The position numbers were made by a program, and so were the translations under genes. Shown in pieces: positions 35,070 to 44,293 of a DNA stretch of 64,000 nucleotides. The stretch's first letter is position 1, and each line of letters starts with the position of its first letter. The stretch spans positions 1 to 64,000 of the forward strand of contig NZ_JAFBIX010000019.1 of assembly GCF_021531895.1 (NCBI RefSeq), given 5' to 3'. The stretch is from Faecalicatena contorta (GTDB lineage: Bacteria; Bacillota; Clostridia; Lachnospirales; Lachnospiraceae). Under the pieces are notes generated by a model that was given only the letters and a program-made list of their open reading frames with translations, ran no database searches and was not told where the DNA came from.

Positions 35070-36602
35070 TTAATAATAATATGCGTCAAATACTTGTTTT
35101 GCCACATTTACGGCTTTTGCAGAACCATCTGAAGCTTCAATAATTACGCTGATGACCAGTTCTGGATTATCTACATTCGACATTCCGATAAACCATGAAT
35201 GATCCTTTTCCTTATCGGAACTATATTCTGCTGTTCCAGTCTTACCAGCCGCCGTATAGCTCTGTCCACTCAATACAGATGCTGTTCCATAATCTACCAC
35301 ACTCTTCATATATTGCTTTAATTGCGAAGCTTCTTCTTGCGTCATCAAAGTTTTATATTCTTCCGGAGTATTTTTCGTCACTTCCTGACCAGCATAATTC
35401 GTCACACAATCTACCAGATAAGGCTTCATTAATGTTCCTCCATTGGCAATCGCAGCTGTAATCAACGCCATATGATATGGGCTTACCTGCGTCTTTCCTT
35501 GTCCCATGGCTGTCATCATCTTATCTGCACTTCCATCACTAGTATTAAGTGAGAATTTACTCTTACTATATGATAACTCTGACGGAAGTTTTGAATCAAA
35601 TAACAATTCCTTAGTTGTTTCCTGGAATTTGCTTACATCTAATGACAAACCAATATTTGAAAAGGATGTATTACATGAATAAGCCAGACTATCCTGAAAA
35701 CCGACCTGGCCATGCACATGACCGTTATAACAGTGAATAGAAACTCCATCCTGCTCTATGGTTCCCGTGCAATTATAGCTGTATGTGTCATAATCTGCAT
35801 GTTCCCGCATATATTCCAATGCCGTAATAACTTTAAAAGTTGATCCCGGCGCATACTGTCCTTGCGTAGCCCGGTTTAACAACACGCTATTTTCATCTGT
35901 ATTTAAGGCTTCCCAGTTCTGTTCTACTGTATTCGGATCAAAATCCGGTTTGGACACCATAGCCAAAATCTTGCCGGTACTAGGTTCTATTACCACAACC
36001 GCTCCTTTATAATCTCCCAGCGCATTGTAAGCCGCCTGTTGAAGATTCAGATCCAAGGTTGTCACAACCGTATCTCCTGTATTCTTCTTATTCTGGAATT
36101 CGTTGACCAGTTTTTCCAGGAAAAATGCATGAGATGTCAGAAGCTCATAATTTTCTACCGACTCAAGCCCGGCTTTGCCTTGCACACTATATCCCACAAC
36201 ATGAGCAAACATATTCCCGTAAGGATATTCACGACTCTCCGTCCCATCTTCTGAGACGGATGACTGTGCAAGAACATTTCCATTCTTATCAACAATTTTT
36301 CCTCGGACCACACGATCTGCATAAGCGTCTTGTCTTGCATTATAAGGGCTTCTGATAATCTCTTCGCTCTTGACTACCTGGAAATAAACGATATATCCCA
36401 TCATAACAAGGAACAATGCCACAAAAATATAAGTAACCCTAGCGAACTCTTTGTTCCTTGCGCGCTTTTCCTTTGCCTTGCACTTGTCGTTTCGGTTGGC
36501 TTCTCTGCGCTCTTTCCGGGACATCTGCTGCTTTTCTTGCTCTCTTTTTATTCTCTTGTCCGCTTCTCTTTGCTCGTAGCCTTTCCTTTTTCTTTCTTTC
36601 AA
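35070..36602 (-). CDS. Class B penicillin-binding protein (peptidoglycan transpeptidase)
   Basis: Cross-links peptidoglycan as partner of the FtsW/RodA glycosyltransferase encoded just upstream. It has a very basic cytoplasmic N-terminus (about 1-55), one transmembrane helix (about 56-76), then the transpeptidase domain with SxxK in GSTFK, SxN in SCN and KTG in GKTGTAEY. At 510 residues it lacks the large N-terminal dimer domain of PBP2b and is the compact PbpA/SpoVD-like type of Clostridia. The furthest start is a TTG with GAGGAAG upstream, giving a 164-base overlap with the ftsW-like gene. An ATG at 36524 has no clear site. Either start still overlaps. Confidence 0.92.
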   Translation of the reverse strand: MKERKRKGYEQREADKRIKREQEKQQMSRKERREANRNDKCKAKEKRARNKEFARVTYIFVALFLVMMGYIVYFQVVKSEEIIRSPYNARQDAYADRVVRGKIVDKNGNVLAQSSVSEDGTESREYPYGNMFAHVVGYSVQGKAGLESVENYELLTSHAFFLEKLVNEFQNKKNTGDTVVTTLDLNLQQAAYNALGDYKGAVVVIEPSTGKILAMVSKPDFDPNTVEQNWEALNTDENSVLLNRATQGQYAPGSTFKVITALEYMREHADYDTYSYNCTGTIEQDGVSIHCYNGHVHGQVGFQDSLAYSCNTSFSNIGLSLDVSKFQETTKELLFDSKLPSELSYSKSKFSLNTSDGSADKMMTAMGQGKTQVSPYHMALITAAIANGGTLMKPYLVDCVTNYAGQEVTKNTPEEYKTLMTQEEASQLKQYMKSVVDYGTASVLSGQSYTAAGKTGTAEYSSDKEKDHSWFIGMSNVDNPELVISVIIEASDGSAKAVNVAKQVFDAYYY

Positions 36603-37911
36603 TATCTTCTTCCTCGTCTTCCCTTAATATATATAGTCCTTGAATAATTGCAAACATAATCAGTGTACTAAGGAGCGAACTTCCTCCATAACTTACCAAC
36701 GGAAGTGTTACACCCGTTGATGGAATAAATTTTGTCACACCACCGATATTCAAGAACACCTGAAAGATATAACATGTTCCAAGTCCCAACGCAACCATCT
36801 TATAAAACATATTATGAAGCTGCATTGCGATATTCAAAAACATAATATAGCAGCTGACACAAATCAAGATTGTGCATAACGCAAATATCAATCCCAATTC
36901 TTCGGATATTGCAGAAAAGATAAAATCTTCATCTGCTACAGGAATCTGATCCGGCATTCCCTGATACAGTCCCATTCCAAACCATCCACCGGTCCCGATG
37001 GCAAATAAAGACTGTGCCACTTGATACCCACCATTATCATAAGAAGCGAATGGATCTTTCCACACGATCACTCGAGTCCTTACATGATTAAACAGATAAT
37101 ATGCTCCTACAGATGCTACACTTCCGGCACCGAGTCCTGCCAATATATAAAGAGGCTGATGTGTAGCAACATAAAGCATCGCAAGATACACTACAAAAAT
37201 AATAAGTGCTGCTCCAAGATCTTTTGACACCACCAAAATCAATACATGAAAAGCTGCAAGTGCTGTTGTTATCACAATATTTTTAAATTCCAACGATTTC
37301 TTAAAACTTGAGGCAACAAAAAAAACAAAAATAATTTTCACTAATTCCGAAGGCTGTATGCTGATACCGCCTATCGTAAATCCCAACTTCGCCCCATAAG
37401 ATACTTGTCCAGCTACTACAACAAATGCCAGAGATGCAATTCCAGCGATTGCATATAGATTTCTCCATTCGGAAAGTTTTTTGAATTTCCGGATAATGAC
37501 CGGAACCACGAGACTGATTACAATCGCTCCAGCAGCAATCACATATTGCTTTACCGCCTTTTCGTAATTTAGCCTGGTCAGAATAATCATCCCGATGCAC
37601 AAAAGCATGCACATATTATTAACGACTAGTCTGGATACCTTGGGATAGATATTCGTGTACAAAAGTATAACTACACCAAATAATACCACCTGCATTAAAT
37701 AAAATGCCAGTATTTTTATTTCTTCTGTCTTCAGGTACAATACCAGAAATGCAATAATATGTATCATAAACATTAATACATTTTGCTTTCTAAGCAGACT
37801 TTTTTTCTTATCCGGATCATAATATCCAAATATGCTGAAACATAAGTATGTATAAGCCGTAATCAGCACGATCATAAGATATTTTGACAATTCAACAATA
37901 ATATTTACCAA
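36439..37911 (-). CDS. FtsW/RodA/SpoVE-family peptidoglycan glycosyltransferase
   Basis: SEDS-family polymerase of lipid II, 490 residues with about ten transmembrane helices. Family motifs are KDLGAALIIF, the extracellular loop with VAQSLFAIGTGGWFGMGLYQG (position guide) and the GGVTKFIPSTGVTLPLVSYGGSS segment near the C-terminus. After the last helix comes an unusually long charged tail of about 65 residues rich in Arg, Lys and Glu, whose DNA also encodes the basic N-terminus of the PBP in another frame. Division, elongation or sporulation use cannot be told from sequence. Confidence 0.93.
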   Translation of the reverse strand: MVNIIVELSKYLMIVLITAYTYLCFSIFGYYDPDKKKSLLRKQNVLMFMIHIIAFLVLYLKTEEIKILAFYLMQVVLFGVVILLYTNIYPKVSRLVVNNMCMLLCIGMIILTRLNYEKAVKQYVIAAGAIVISLVVPVIIRKFKKLSEWRNLYAIAGIASLAFVVVAGQVSYGAKLGFTIGGISIQPSELVKIIFVFFVASSFKKSLEFKNIVITTALAAFHVLILVVSKDLGAALIIFVVYLAMLYVATHQPLYILAGLGAGSVASVGAYYLFNHVRTRVIVWKDPFASYDNGGYQVAQSLFAIGTGGWFGMGLYQGMPDQIPVADEDFIFSAISEELGLIFALCTILICVSCYIMFLNIAMQLHNMFYKMVALGLGTCYIFQVFLNIGGVTKFIPSTGVTLPLVSYGGSSLLSTLIMFAIIQGLYILREDEEEDIERKKKERLRAKRSGQENKKRARKAADVPERAQRSQPKRQVQGKGKARKEQRVR

Positions 37912-37919
37912 ATCTTCAC

Positions 37920-40046
37920 CTACTTCACGCCCCGTTTAAAATGTCCCCTTGTGAATTCCGTTTCCGGTGTGGATACTTTTTGATGCTCCAGAAATGCTGA
38001 CTGATAACATTCTACAATCTTCTGCATCTGTCCACACGTCTCGGTCGTAAAATCCATGCGTAATTCCGCCGGAGCAAGTTTTTGAATTTCTTCTGCTTTA
38101 TCCGCCAAGAAAAGCGGTGCAGAATTATATATTATATTATAGCAGTATTGACAGCATCGTTTTACTGTAAACTTCTTCTGATATCTGTCGCGAATAGATA
38201 GATATCCTTCTTCCTTCAAGCATTTGCCACTAGTCTTCTGGATACAATTTGCCGTTACCATTACCGGTTGATATCCATACACAATCAGACTGGCATTATC
38301 AATTCCCAATTTGTTAAGTTCCCAGTCATTTAACTCCGCCGGAGCGGTAAACTGAGCAATCCCTTGTTCTTGAAGAAACGCCCTGCCAGAATGATTGAAG
38401 ACATACATATTGTGATCCGAACGGATTTCCTTATGAAACCCATGCTCTGTAAGCCATTGATAACTTTCCCAGTTACGGATTAGCACTCCATCATAATACT
38501 GTTCTAATATTGGATATTTCTTTTCATAATTCTTAATGGTCTTCTCTCGGAAAATATAAGGCATTGCCAGATAATACTTTTGGTTTTGAGCTTTTTCTTC
38601 TAAGATTTTAATTGCTCGCTGCCCCATTCCGACTGCACTGTCTACATAAACATTCTTTATTATCTCCGATTGTATAACAAACTCAAGCTGTTCTACTGAT
38701 TGAACCGAAGCTGACAAAACGGTTGCTTCAAAGGATGAAGCAACATTTTTCTCATTCACAAATATTCCTGAAAATTGTGGAATATCCCTTCGGTATTTTT
38801 CAAGTATACATACTGACAATTTTTCAATTCCTTCTCTGCGAAGCTCATTTAATGCCTGCATCGGAAGAAATACTGCCCCATCTATCTCAACATCAAATCG
38901 ATCAAATATAAATTGTGTATTCCCTGTTTTTCGCATCTGCTTTTCCACTCGCTTTTTATCCAGCGGCTGTCGCTTAGCCATATCCGGCGCAGCTCCTTCA
39001 CAGACAATCTCACAATCCCCATATTCCAGAAACAGTTTAGCACTTTCCCCCAAAGAAAGTATTAATTTCCCATTAATTTTTTCTTGGGTTTTGTATTCTG
39101 GCAGCTCCATTACCTCTTCATTTCCTGTCGGACGTTGGAAAGAAATCATATTCTTTCCATTATGCTGCCTATAATATCCATCACTGTATCCTCTTCTCTG
39201 ATAAGCGCCAAGCAATTTCTCACGGTCCGATTTCAGGACCTTATATCCAGAAGCCCCTTCCGCGAAATAAAGGTCTGTATATTTTCGATACATACTAACC
39301 ACCGTATATACATAGTCTGGCTGCTTCATTCGCCCTTCAATTTTAAAAGAATCAATTCCAGCTTCTATTAACTCTGGCAGAAAATCAATCGTGCACAGAT
39401 CTTTTAAACTCATGATATCTGCCGGTTTTTGCCCTTCGACACTATAAGGCAGACGGCATGGCTGGGCACATTGCCCTCGGTTTCCACTCCTTCCTCCAAT
39501 CATGCTGCTCAAAAGGCATTGTCCAGAATAGCAATAACACAGCGCTCCATGCACAAAGCATTCAATCTCTAATCCCGTCTCTTCTTTCATCTTTCGAATC
39601 TCTGAAAGAGAGAGTTCCCGCGCCGGCACTACCCGTACGACACCTTGATTTTTCCAGAACTCTGCTCCCTTTTGATTAGTAATTGTCATCTGGGTGCTGG
39701 CATGAATCGCAAGATCTGGGAAATATTTCTTCAGGAATCTGACCACCCCAACATCCTGGACAATCACTCCATCCAATCCTTGCTGATAAAAAGGAAGAAG
39801 ATATTCATACAGACTATTCAGTTCATCATCTTTAAGTAAAGTATTTACTGTAAGATAAATCTTTCTCCCATGTATGTGTACATAGTCTATAGCCTGAAGC
39901 ATATCATCCTGCGCCAGATTCTTTGCATAAGCCCTTGCGCCAAACTGACTGCCTCCGACATAAATTGCATCTGCTCCTGCACATATAGCAGCTTTCAGGC
40001 TTTCATAAGAACCTGCAGGCGCCAGTATTTCAATTTTCCTGTTCAT
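37920..40046 (-). CDS. U32-family peptidase
   Basis: A protein of about 708 residues of the U32 (PrtC/YrrO, RlhA-like) family. The N-terminal domain opens IEILAPAGSYESLKAAI and carries the signature ECFVHGALCYCYSGQCLLSS, followed by GNRGQCAQPCRLPY (cysteines probably for an iron-sulfur cluster). A long C-terminal region corresponds to the DUF3656-type extension. Family members are annotated as collagenase-like proteases, but several act in RNA hydroxylation, so peptidase activity should not be assumed. The start at 40046 has AGGA upstream; an ATG 33 bases earlier is possible. It lies between the ftsW-like gene and zapA. Confidence 0.9.
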   Translation of the reverse strand: MNRKIEILAPAGSYESLKAAICAGADAIYVGGSQFGARAYAKNLAQDDMLQAIDYVHIHGRKIYLTVNTLLKDDELNSLYEYLLPFYQQGLDGVIVQDVGVVRFLKKYFPDLAIHASTQMTITNQKGAEFWKNQGVVRVVPARELSLSEIRKMKEETGLEIECFVHGALCYCYSGQCLLSSMIGGRSGNRGQCAQPCRLPYSVEGQKPADIMSLKDLCTIDFLPELIEAGIDSFKIEGRMKQPDYVYTVVSMYRKYTDLYFAEGASGYKVLKSDREKLLGAYQRRGYSDGYYRQHNGKNMISFQRPTGNEEVMELPEYKTQEKINGKLILSLGESAKLFLEYGDCEIVCEGAAPDMAKRQPLDKKRVEKQMRKTGNTQFIFDRFDVEIDGAVFLPMQALNELRREGIEKLSVCILEKYRRDIPQFSGIFVNEKNVASSFEATVLSASVQSVEQLEFVIQSEIIKNVYVDSAVGMGQRAIKILEEKAQNQKYYLAMPYIFREKTIKNYEKKYPILEQYYDGVLIRNWESYQWLTEHGFHKEIRSDHNMYVFNHSGRAFLQEQGIAQFTAPAELNDWELNKLGIDNASLIVYGYQPVMVTANCIQKTSGKCLKEEGYLSIRDRYQKKFTVKRCCQYCYNIIYNSAPLFLADKAEEIQKLAPAELRMDFTTETCGQMQKIVECYQSAFLEHQKVSTPETEFTRGHFKRGVK

Positions 40047-40107
40047 ATATCTTTTTCCTGCTTCCTTATCAAAATTCATCTATATTCGAAGTATTCTCCT
40101 ATATGAT

Positions 40108-40137
40108 AAATAGGCTGTCCATAGACAGCCTATTTTT
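40108..40137 (-). terminator. Terminator overlapping the zapA stop codon
   Basis: A perfect 12-bp stem (AAATAGGCTGTC, 40108-40119 with 40124-40135) with a 4-base loop. On the minus strand the stem begins with the zapA TAG itself and is followed by a short T-stretch; on the plus strand TTTTTT follows. Confidence 0.8.
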
Positions 40138-40543
40138 TATGATTATTTTTAATCTCTGTTTCCAGCTGGACAATCTTCATCTGAAGTTCCTTATTCTCTT
40201 CTTTTAGCTTGTCCATAGATTTCTCCGCATTCTCCAGCTTAATTTGAACAGATATCAATTCATGCTTCAGATCATACATCTCTTTATCCTTTGCTTCTAT
40301 ATCACTCTCTAGAGAGCCGCCTTGCTTTCTGGCTTTAAAGTAATCATCCGCAATGTTCAATGCCAAAAGAATACTTCTGGTCTCCGCACTTTGCTTACGA
40401 TATCCTTCACTGTTGCTGCATTCTTCAATCTTATGATTTAAATAGGTAGATACCTTCTGCAAATAGTCCTCGCTTTCAAAGCCACTCAAGGTAAATACCT
40501 TTCCTCCTATTAATACTTCCGTATAGTTTTTTGATGATGCCAT
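40130..40543 (-). CDS. zapA: Cell division protein ZapA
   Basis: FtsZ-ring stabiliser of 137 residues. The N-terminal globular domain has EVLIGGKVFTLSGFESEDYLQKV (position guide, about 9-30) and RSILLALNIADDYF, followed by a long coiled coil (about 75-135) that mediates dimerisation. It lies downstream of ruvBA on the same strand, an arrangement common in Clostridia (ruvA-ruvB region with zapA and the U32 gene). The terminator hairpin uses its stop codon. Confidence 0.9.
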   Translation of the reverse strand: MASSKNYTEVLIGGKVFTLSGFESEDYLQKVSTYLNHKIEECSNSEGYRKQSAETRSILLALNIADDYFKARKQGGSLESDIEAKDKEMYDLKHELISVQIKLENAEKSMDKLKEENKELQMKIVQLETEIKNNHKK

Positions 40544-40608
40544 AGAAGCCTCCTCGAACTTTTATAATATCTGATAACTATTATAAACTAATCTGATATA
40601 AAAACCAA

Positions 40609-41616
40609 CTATTTTTCTTCATTTTCACGTGAAATTCCCAGATGACAATAAGCGCTGTCTGTAACAATCCGCCCGCGAGGTGTTCTTTGAATGAATCCAT
40701 TTTTCAGTAAATATGGTTCATAAACATCCTCTATGGTCCCGGAATCTTCACCTACAGTAGCTGCTAAAGTTTCTAAGCCTACCGGTCCACCCTGAAATCT
40801 TTCGATCATGGTTATCAGAAGATTCCTGTCGGTTTGATCCAAGCCTTCTTTATCCACATCAAGAAGATCTAATGCATAATTCGCCACTTCCTCGGAAATA
40901 TATCCTTCATATTTAATCTGTGCAAAATCTCTGACACGCTTCAAAAGTCTGTTTGCAATTCTCGGCGTTCCACGGGAGCGCCTTGCAAGAGCATATGCTC
41001 CTTTGTCATCAATTCCTACTTCCAGCACCTTTGCCGATCGAAGAATGATTGTTTTTAATTCTTCGACCGTATAAAATTCCAGACGGTTGACAACGCCGAA
41101 CCGATCTCTCAAAGGAGCTGTCAACATTCCTGCTCTTGTCGTAGCTCCCACCAGGGTAAATTTGGGTAAATCCAGGCGAATAGATCTTGCACTGGCACCC
41201 TTTCCAATCATAATATCAATAGCATAATCTTCCATCGCCGGATAGAGTACTTCTTCCACTTGACGATTCAACCTGTGTATCTCATCAACAAATAAAATGT
41301 CTCCTTCCTGAAGATTATTTAAAATCGCTGCCATCTCTCCAGGCTTTTCTATTGCCGGACCTGAAGTAATCTTAATGTTTACATTCATCTCATTAGCTAT
41401 GATTCCTGCAAGTGTCGTCTTTCCCAATCCTGGCGGACCATAAAACAACACATGATCCAACGCCTCATTTCTTGCCTTTGCAGCTTCTATATAAATTTTC
41501 AGAGTCTCTTTTGTCTTTTCCTGTCCTATATAGTCTTTCAACAACTGTGGACGCAGATGATTCTCTATCTTGACATCTTCTTCCAGATTTTCTGTTGTAA
41601 CAATTCGCCTGCTCAT
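40609..41616 (-). CDS. ruvB: Holliday junction branch-migration helicase RuvB
   Basis: AAA+ motor that drives branch migration with RuvA. From the ATG at 41616 it has 335 residues. Walker A GPPGLGKT is at 60-67, Walker B in [10 protein letters not shown], sensor motif GATTRAGML, and the C-terminal winged helix ends with FIQRTPRGR. The GTG nine bases earlier overlaps the GGGTG ribosome site and is rejected. It follows ruvA by 15 bases. Confidence 0.98.
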   Translation of the reverse strand: MSRRIVTTENLEEDVKIENHLRPQLLKDYIGQEKTKETLKIYIEAAKARNEALDHVLFYGPPGLGKTTLAGIIANEMNVNIKITSGPAIEKPGEMAAILNNLQEGDILFVDEIHRLNRQVEEVLYPAMEDYAIDIMIGKGASARSIRLDLPKFTLVGATTRAGMLTAPLRDRFGVVNRLEFYTVEELKTIILRSAKVLEVGIDDKGAYALARRSRGTPRIANRLLKRVRDFAQIKYEGYISEEVANYALDLLDVDKEGLDQTDRNLLITMIERFQGGPVGLETLAATVGEDSGTIEDVYEPYLLKNGFIQRTPRGRIVTDSAYCHLGISRENEEK

Positions 41617-41631
41617 GTCTTTCACCCTGTG

Positions 41632-42243
41632 CTAAAACATCATATATTTTAAAGCTTGCCTCAGCACATCCTCTACTTCCATATTTTCTTCAAATTCCAC
41701 TTGTTTGACTGCTTTTAATGCCTCAGTATTGCCATATCCCAGGGCTACCAATGCCTGTACGGCCTCACTCTGTACCTCATTGTGGTAATTCACACTACCA
41801 GACATCACAGAAGCAGAAGCACTGTGTTCCAAAGCATCCTCAAGACGTAACTTATCCTTTAATTCCAATATCATCTTTTCTGCTGTCTTCTTCCCAATCC
41901 CAGGTGCTGCACAAATTGCCTTTATATCATTTGACATCACAGCAAATCTAAGATCATCCGGGCTTAACGCTGACAAAATTCCTAAGCCACCTTTTGGACC
42001 GATTCCGTTTACACCGATCAACAATCGAAACACATTCAATTCATCTCTCGTTAAAAAGCCATATAACTGCATGGCATCTTCCTTCACGTTCAGATATGTA
42101 TGTATCTTCACTTCTGTCCCGAGAGCCGGCATAAGCCCCATTGCCCGACCTGACATAAATACACCGTAGCCAACTCCGCCTACATCAATAATCACTTTAT
42201 CTTCTTCGTATGCTGCAATTTCTCCCCTTAAATAAGATATCAT
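41632..42243 (-). CDS. ruvA: Holliday junction DNA-binding protein RuvA
   Basis: Tetrameric junction-recognition partner of RuvB, 203 residues. It has an N-terminal OB domain (MISYLRGEIAAYEEDKVIID), two helix-hairpin-helix motifs (LLIGVNGIGPKGGLGIL and AICAAPGIGKKTAEKMI) and a C-terminal RuvB-binding domain after a flexible linker. ruvC is absent from the window, as usual in Firmicutes. Confidence 0.98.
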   Translation of the reverse strand: MISYLRGEIAAYEEDKVIIDVGGVGYGVFMSGRAMGLMPALGTEVKIHTYLNVKEDAMQLYGFLTRDELNVFRLLIGVNGIGPKGGLGILSALSPDDLRFAVMSNDIKAICAAPGIGKKTAEKMILELKDKLRLEDALEHSASASVMSGSVNYHNEVQSEAVQALVALGYGNTEALKAVKQVEFEENMEVEDVLRQALKYMMF

Positions 42244-42252
42244 ATATCCCTC

Positions 42253-42744
42253 CTAAAAATGTACATTCACCAGTCTTTTTAACATCTCATTTGACACAAT
42301 TCCAATAAGCAGTCCAGTTATCATTCCAGCAATTAATAACACCGGAACGTAATATGCCACGCTAAATGTCTCCACAACCAACATAGCCACAATCAATTGC
42401 CCAACATTATGAAATACTCCGCCGGCAATGCTAATCCCCATAATACTGAACCCATCTTTTCGCTTAAAAACTGCCATAACTGTAAGACTAAGAAGCCCTC
42501 CCGCCAAACTATAGATAATGCTAAAATAATTACCGAAAATAAAACCGGACAATAAAACTCTGACAATCGACAGCAGATAAACTTCTCGCAAACGCATCTT
42601 ATACAGTGCAATCACAATAATCAGGTTAGCAAGCCCCAACTTTACTCCCGGAATTCCAAAATTAATCGGTATCAAAGTTTCAACATAACTAAAAATCAAC
42701 GCTAATGCCGTAAATACCCCAAAATAAGCAACTTTGCTCTTCAC
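42253..42744 (-). CDS. Gx transporter family protein
   Basis: A 163-residue membrane protein with five or six hydrophobic segments. It resembles the Gx/HepS-component-I family, ECF-S-like proteins formerly called heptaprenyl diphosphate synthase component I. GIPGVKLGLANLIIVIAL near residues 30-48 is characteristic. It lies 13 bases after a NusG-domain-II protein and close to apbE. This trio is often found with Rnf or other flavin-dependent electron-transfer complexes. Transport substrate unknown. Confidence 0.8.
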   Translation of the reverse strand: MKSKVAYFGVFTALALIFSYVETLIPINFGIPGVKLGLANLIIVIALYKMRLREVYLLSIVRVLLSGFIFGNYFSIIYSLAGGLLSLTVMAVFKRKDGFSIMGISIAGGVFHNVGQLIVAMLVVETFSVAYYVPVLLIAGMITGLLIGIVSNEMLKRLVNVHF

Positions 42745-42757
42745 ATGTATCTGCCTC

Positions 42758-43129
42758 CTAATTCGTCACCGCATCATATTCGCTATTTTCACTACTTTCA
42801 ATCTCCACAACAACTCTGTTCGGAAGACAGATAATACTCTCATGATTCATTGAAATTTTTTTCTGGTGCACGCACAATTGATCTGGGCAGTCTGCCTCAA
42901 TCATATCGGCCTTTCCATTTTTAATCTGAAGTATATTCGTTCCATGATTGATTTCTATCTCCTGATCTTCTGACAGACTGTAAACGCCCTGAATCTCTCC
43001 ATTCACTTTAACAATTGCCTTACTTGCCCCTTTTCCTCCGATAAACACATGCACAAGTATCATTAAAACAGCGATACATAGAATTGTCAGTATCAGAATA
43101 CCATCTTTTTTCTTAAATTCCATTTTCAT
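42758..43129 (-). CDS. NusG domain II-containing protein
   Basis: A 123-residue protein with an N-terminal transmembrane helix (about 8-28) and an exported NusG_II domain. The diagnostic stretch is DMIEADCPDQLCVHQKK (about 77-93), with a Cys pair, then CLPNRVVVEI. Such proteins are not NusG paralogues in function. They occur beside Gx transporters and ApbE/Rnf genes and may help assemble or protect exported redox proteins. It is divergent from apbE across 128 bases. Confidence 0.85.
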   Translation of the reverse strand: MKMEFKKKDGILILTILCIAVLMILVHVFIGGKGASKAIVKVNGEIQGVYSLSEDQEIEINHGTNILQIKNGKADMIEADCPDQLCVHQKKISMNHESIICLPNRVVVEIESSENSEYDAVTN

Positions 43130-43202
43130 ATTTCATTTACCTCTTTATTCCTATGAGTTTTATTCTAACACAACCCAATCTTACCTTCAACCACATGTTC
43201 GA

Positions 43203-43230
43203 TTGCATATCTTCTTTTTTGTGTTATACT
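43203..43230 (+). promoter_or_regulatory. Probable sigma-A promoter of apbE
   Basis: TTGCAT (43203-43208), 16-bp spacer, TATACT (43225-43230), about 27 bases before the ATG. Confidence 0.65.
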
Positions 43231-43257
43231 AAGACTATCAAAATCACGAGGTGTTCT

Positions 43258-44238
43258 ATGAAATATAAACGATTAACCGCATTACTTATTTCTGCTGTTC
43301 TTTTAATATCTGGCTGCTCAGGGCTTCCCAAAGAACGTGATCAGACGTATACCGGAACTTTTTTTGATACCGTGATCAGTATCCAAATCTATGATGCCAT
43401 AGAGGATGACGTTTTAGATGGCTGCGCAAAGCTCTGTGAAAAATATGATACTATGTTTTCGAATAAAACAGAAGATAGCGAAATATCTCAGATTAACCAT
43501 GCCGGTGGAAATCCAGTCGAAGTATCAGACGAAACAATAACAATTATTAAAAAAGGAATCTATTACAGCGAGATGTCGAATGGTGCATTCGACATTACTA
43601 TCGGCGCCGTCTCCAATCTCTGGGACTTTAAATCAGAAACTCCTGAGATTCCAGCAGCTGATACCGTTGCCTCTGCAGTCAGTCATGTAGACTACAACCA
43701 GATTATAATTACCAACAACACAGTACGTCTGACCGACCCTTATGCATCTATTGATGTTGGGGCTATTGCCAAAGGTTACATCGCCGATCGATTGAAAGCG
43801 TACCTAAAAGAGCAAGGTGTAAAACACGCAGTTATTAATCTTGGCGGAAATGTACTGACAATGGGTGGCAAAATAGATGGATCAGACTATAATATCGGCA
43901 TCCAGAAACCATTTGACGAAAGCGGGCAACCTATTACTTCTGTAAAGGTTTCCAATAAATCTGTGGTAACATCCGGTATCTATCAACGATATTTTGAATC
44001 TGATGGAAAGATTTATCATCACATACTTGACCCCAATACAGGTTATCCTTGTGAAAACAACTTATATAGTGTCACTATCATCACCGATTCATCTCTTACT
44101 GCAGATGCATTGAGTACAACCTGTTTTCTACTTGGATTTGATGAAGGTATGAAACTAATTAATCAGCTGGATAATGTTGATGCTGTGTTCATCACAAACG
44201 ATAACAAAATCCACTATTCCAAAAATTTCCAATATTAA
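43258..44238 (+). CDS. apbE: FAD:protein FMN transferase (lipoprotein)
   Basis: Transfers FMN from FAD to Thr/Ser of exported flavoproteins such as RnfG and RnfD. The 326 residues begin with a lipoprotein signal (LISGCSG, lipid Cys at about residue 20). Domain motifs include FDTVISIQIYD, GAFDITIGAVSNLWDF, the Mg/FAD loop SIDVGAIAKGYIAD and NLGGNVLTMGG, then HHILDPNTGYP near the C-terminus. GAGGTG lies 4 bases before the ATG at 43258; the frame is open 35 codons upstream but the lipobox position rules that out. It lies close to the rnf operon, its likely client. Confidence 0.95.
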   Translation: MKYKRLTALLISAVLLISGCSGLPKERDQTYTGTFFDTVISIQIYDAIEDDVLDGCAKLCEKYDTMFSNKTEDSEISQINHAGGNPVEVSDETITIIKKGIYYSEMSNGAFDITIGAVSNLWDFKSETPEIPAADTVASAVSHVDYNQIIITNNTVRLTDPYASIDVGAIAKGYIADRLKAYLKEQGVKHAVINLGGNVLTMGGKIDGSDYNIGIQKPFDESGQPITSVKVSNKSVVTSGIYQRYFESDGKIYHHILDPNTGYPCENNLYSVTIITDSSLTADALSTTCFLLGFDEGMKLINQLDNVDAVFITNDNKIHYSKNFQY

Positions 44239-44245
44239 TCAGCAT

Positions 44246-44280
44246 AAAAAACATCAGGAAAGCATTCCTGATGTTTTTTA
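44246..44280. terminator. Bidirectional terminator between apbE and the Q/N/Y-rich gene
   Basis: A perfect 10-bp stem ACATCAGGAA/TTCCTGATGT (44251-44260 with 44265-44274), flanked by AAAAA on the left and TTTTTT on the right, so it can stop both converging transcripts. Confidence 0.9.
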
Positions 44281-44293
44281 TCTACTCATCTTA

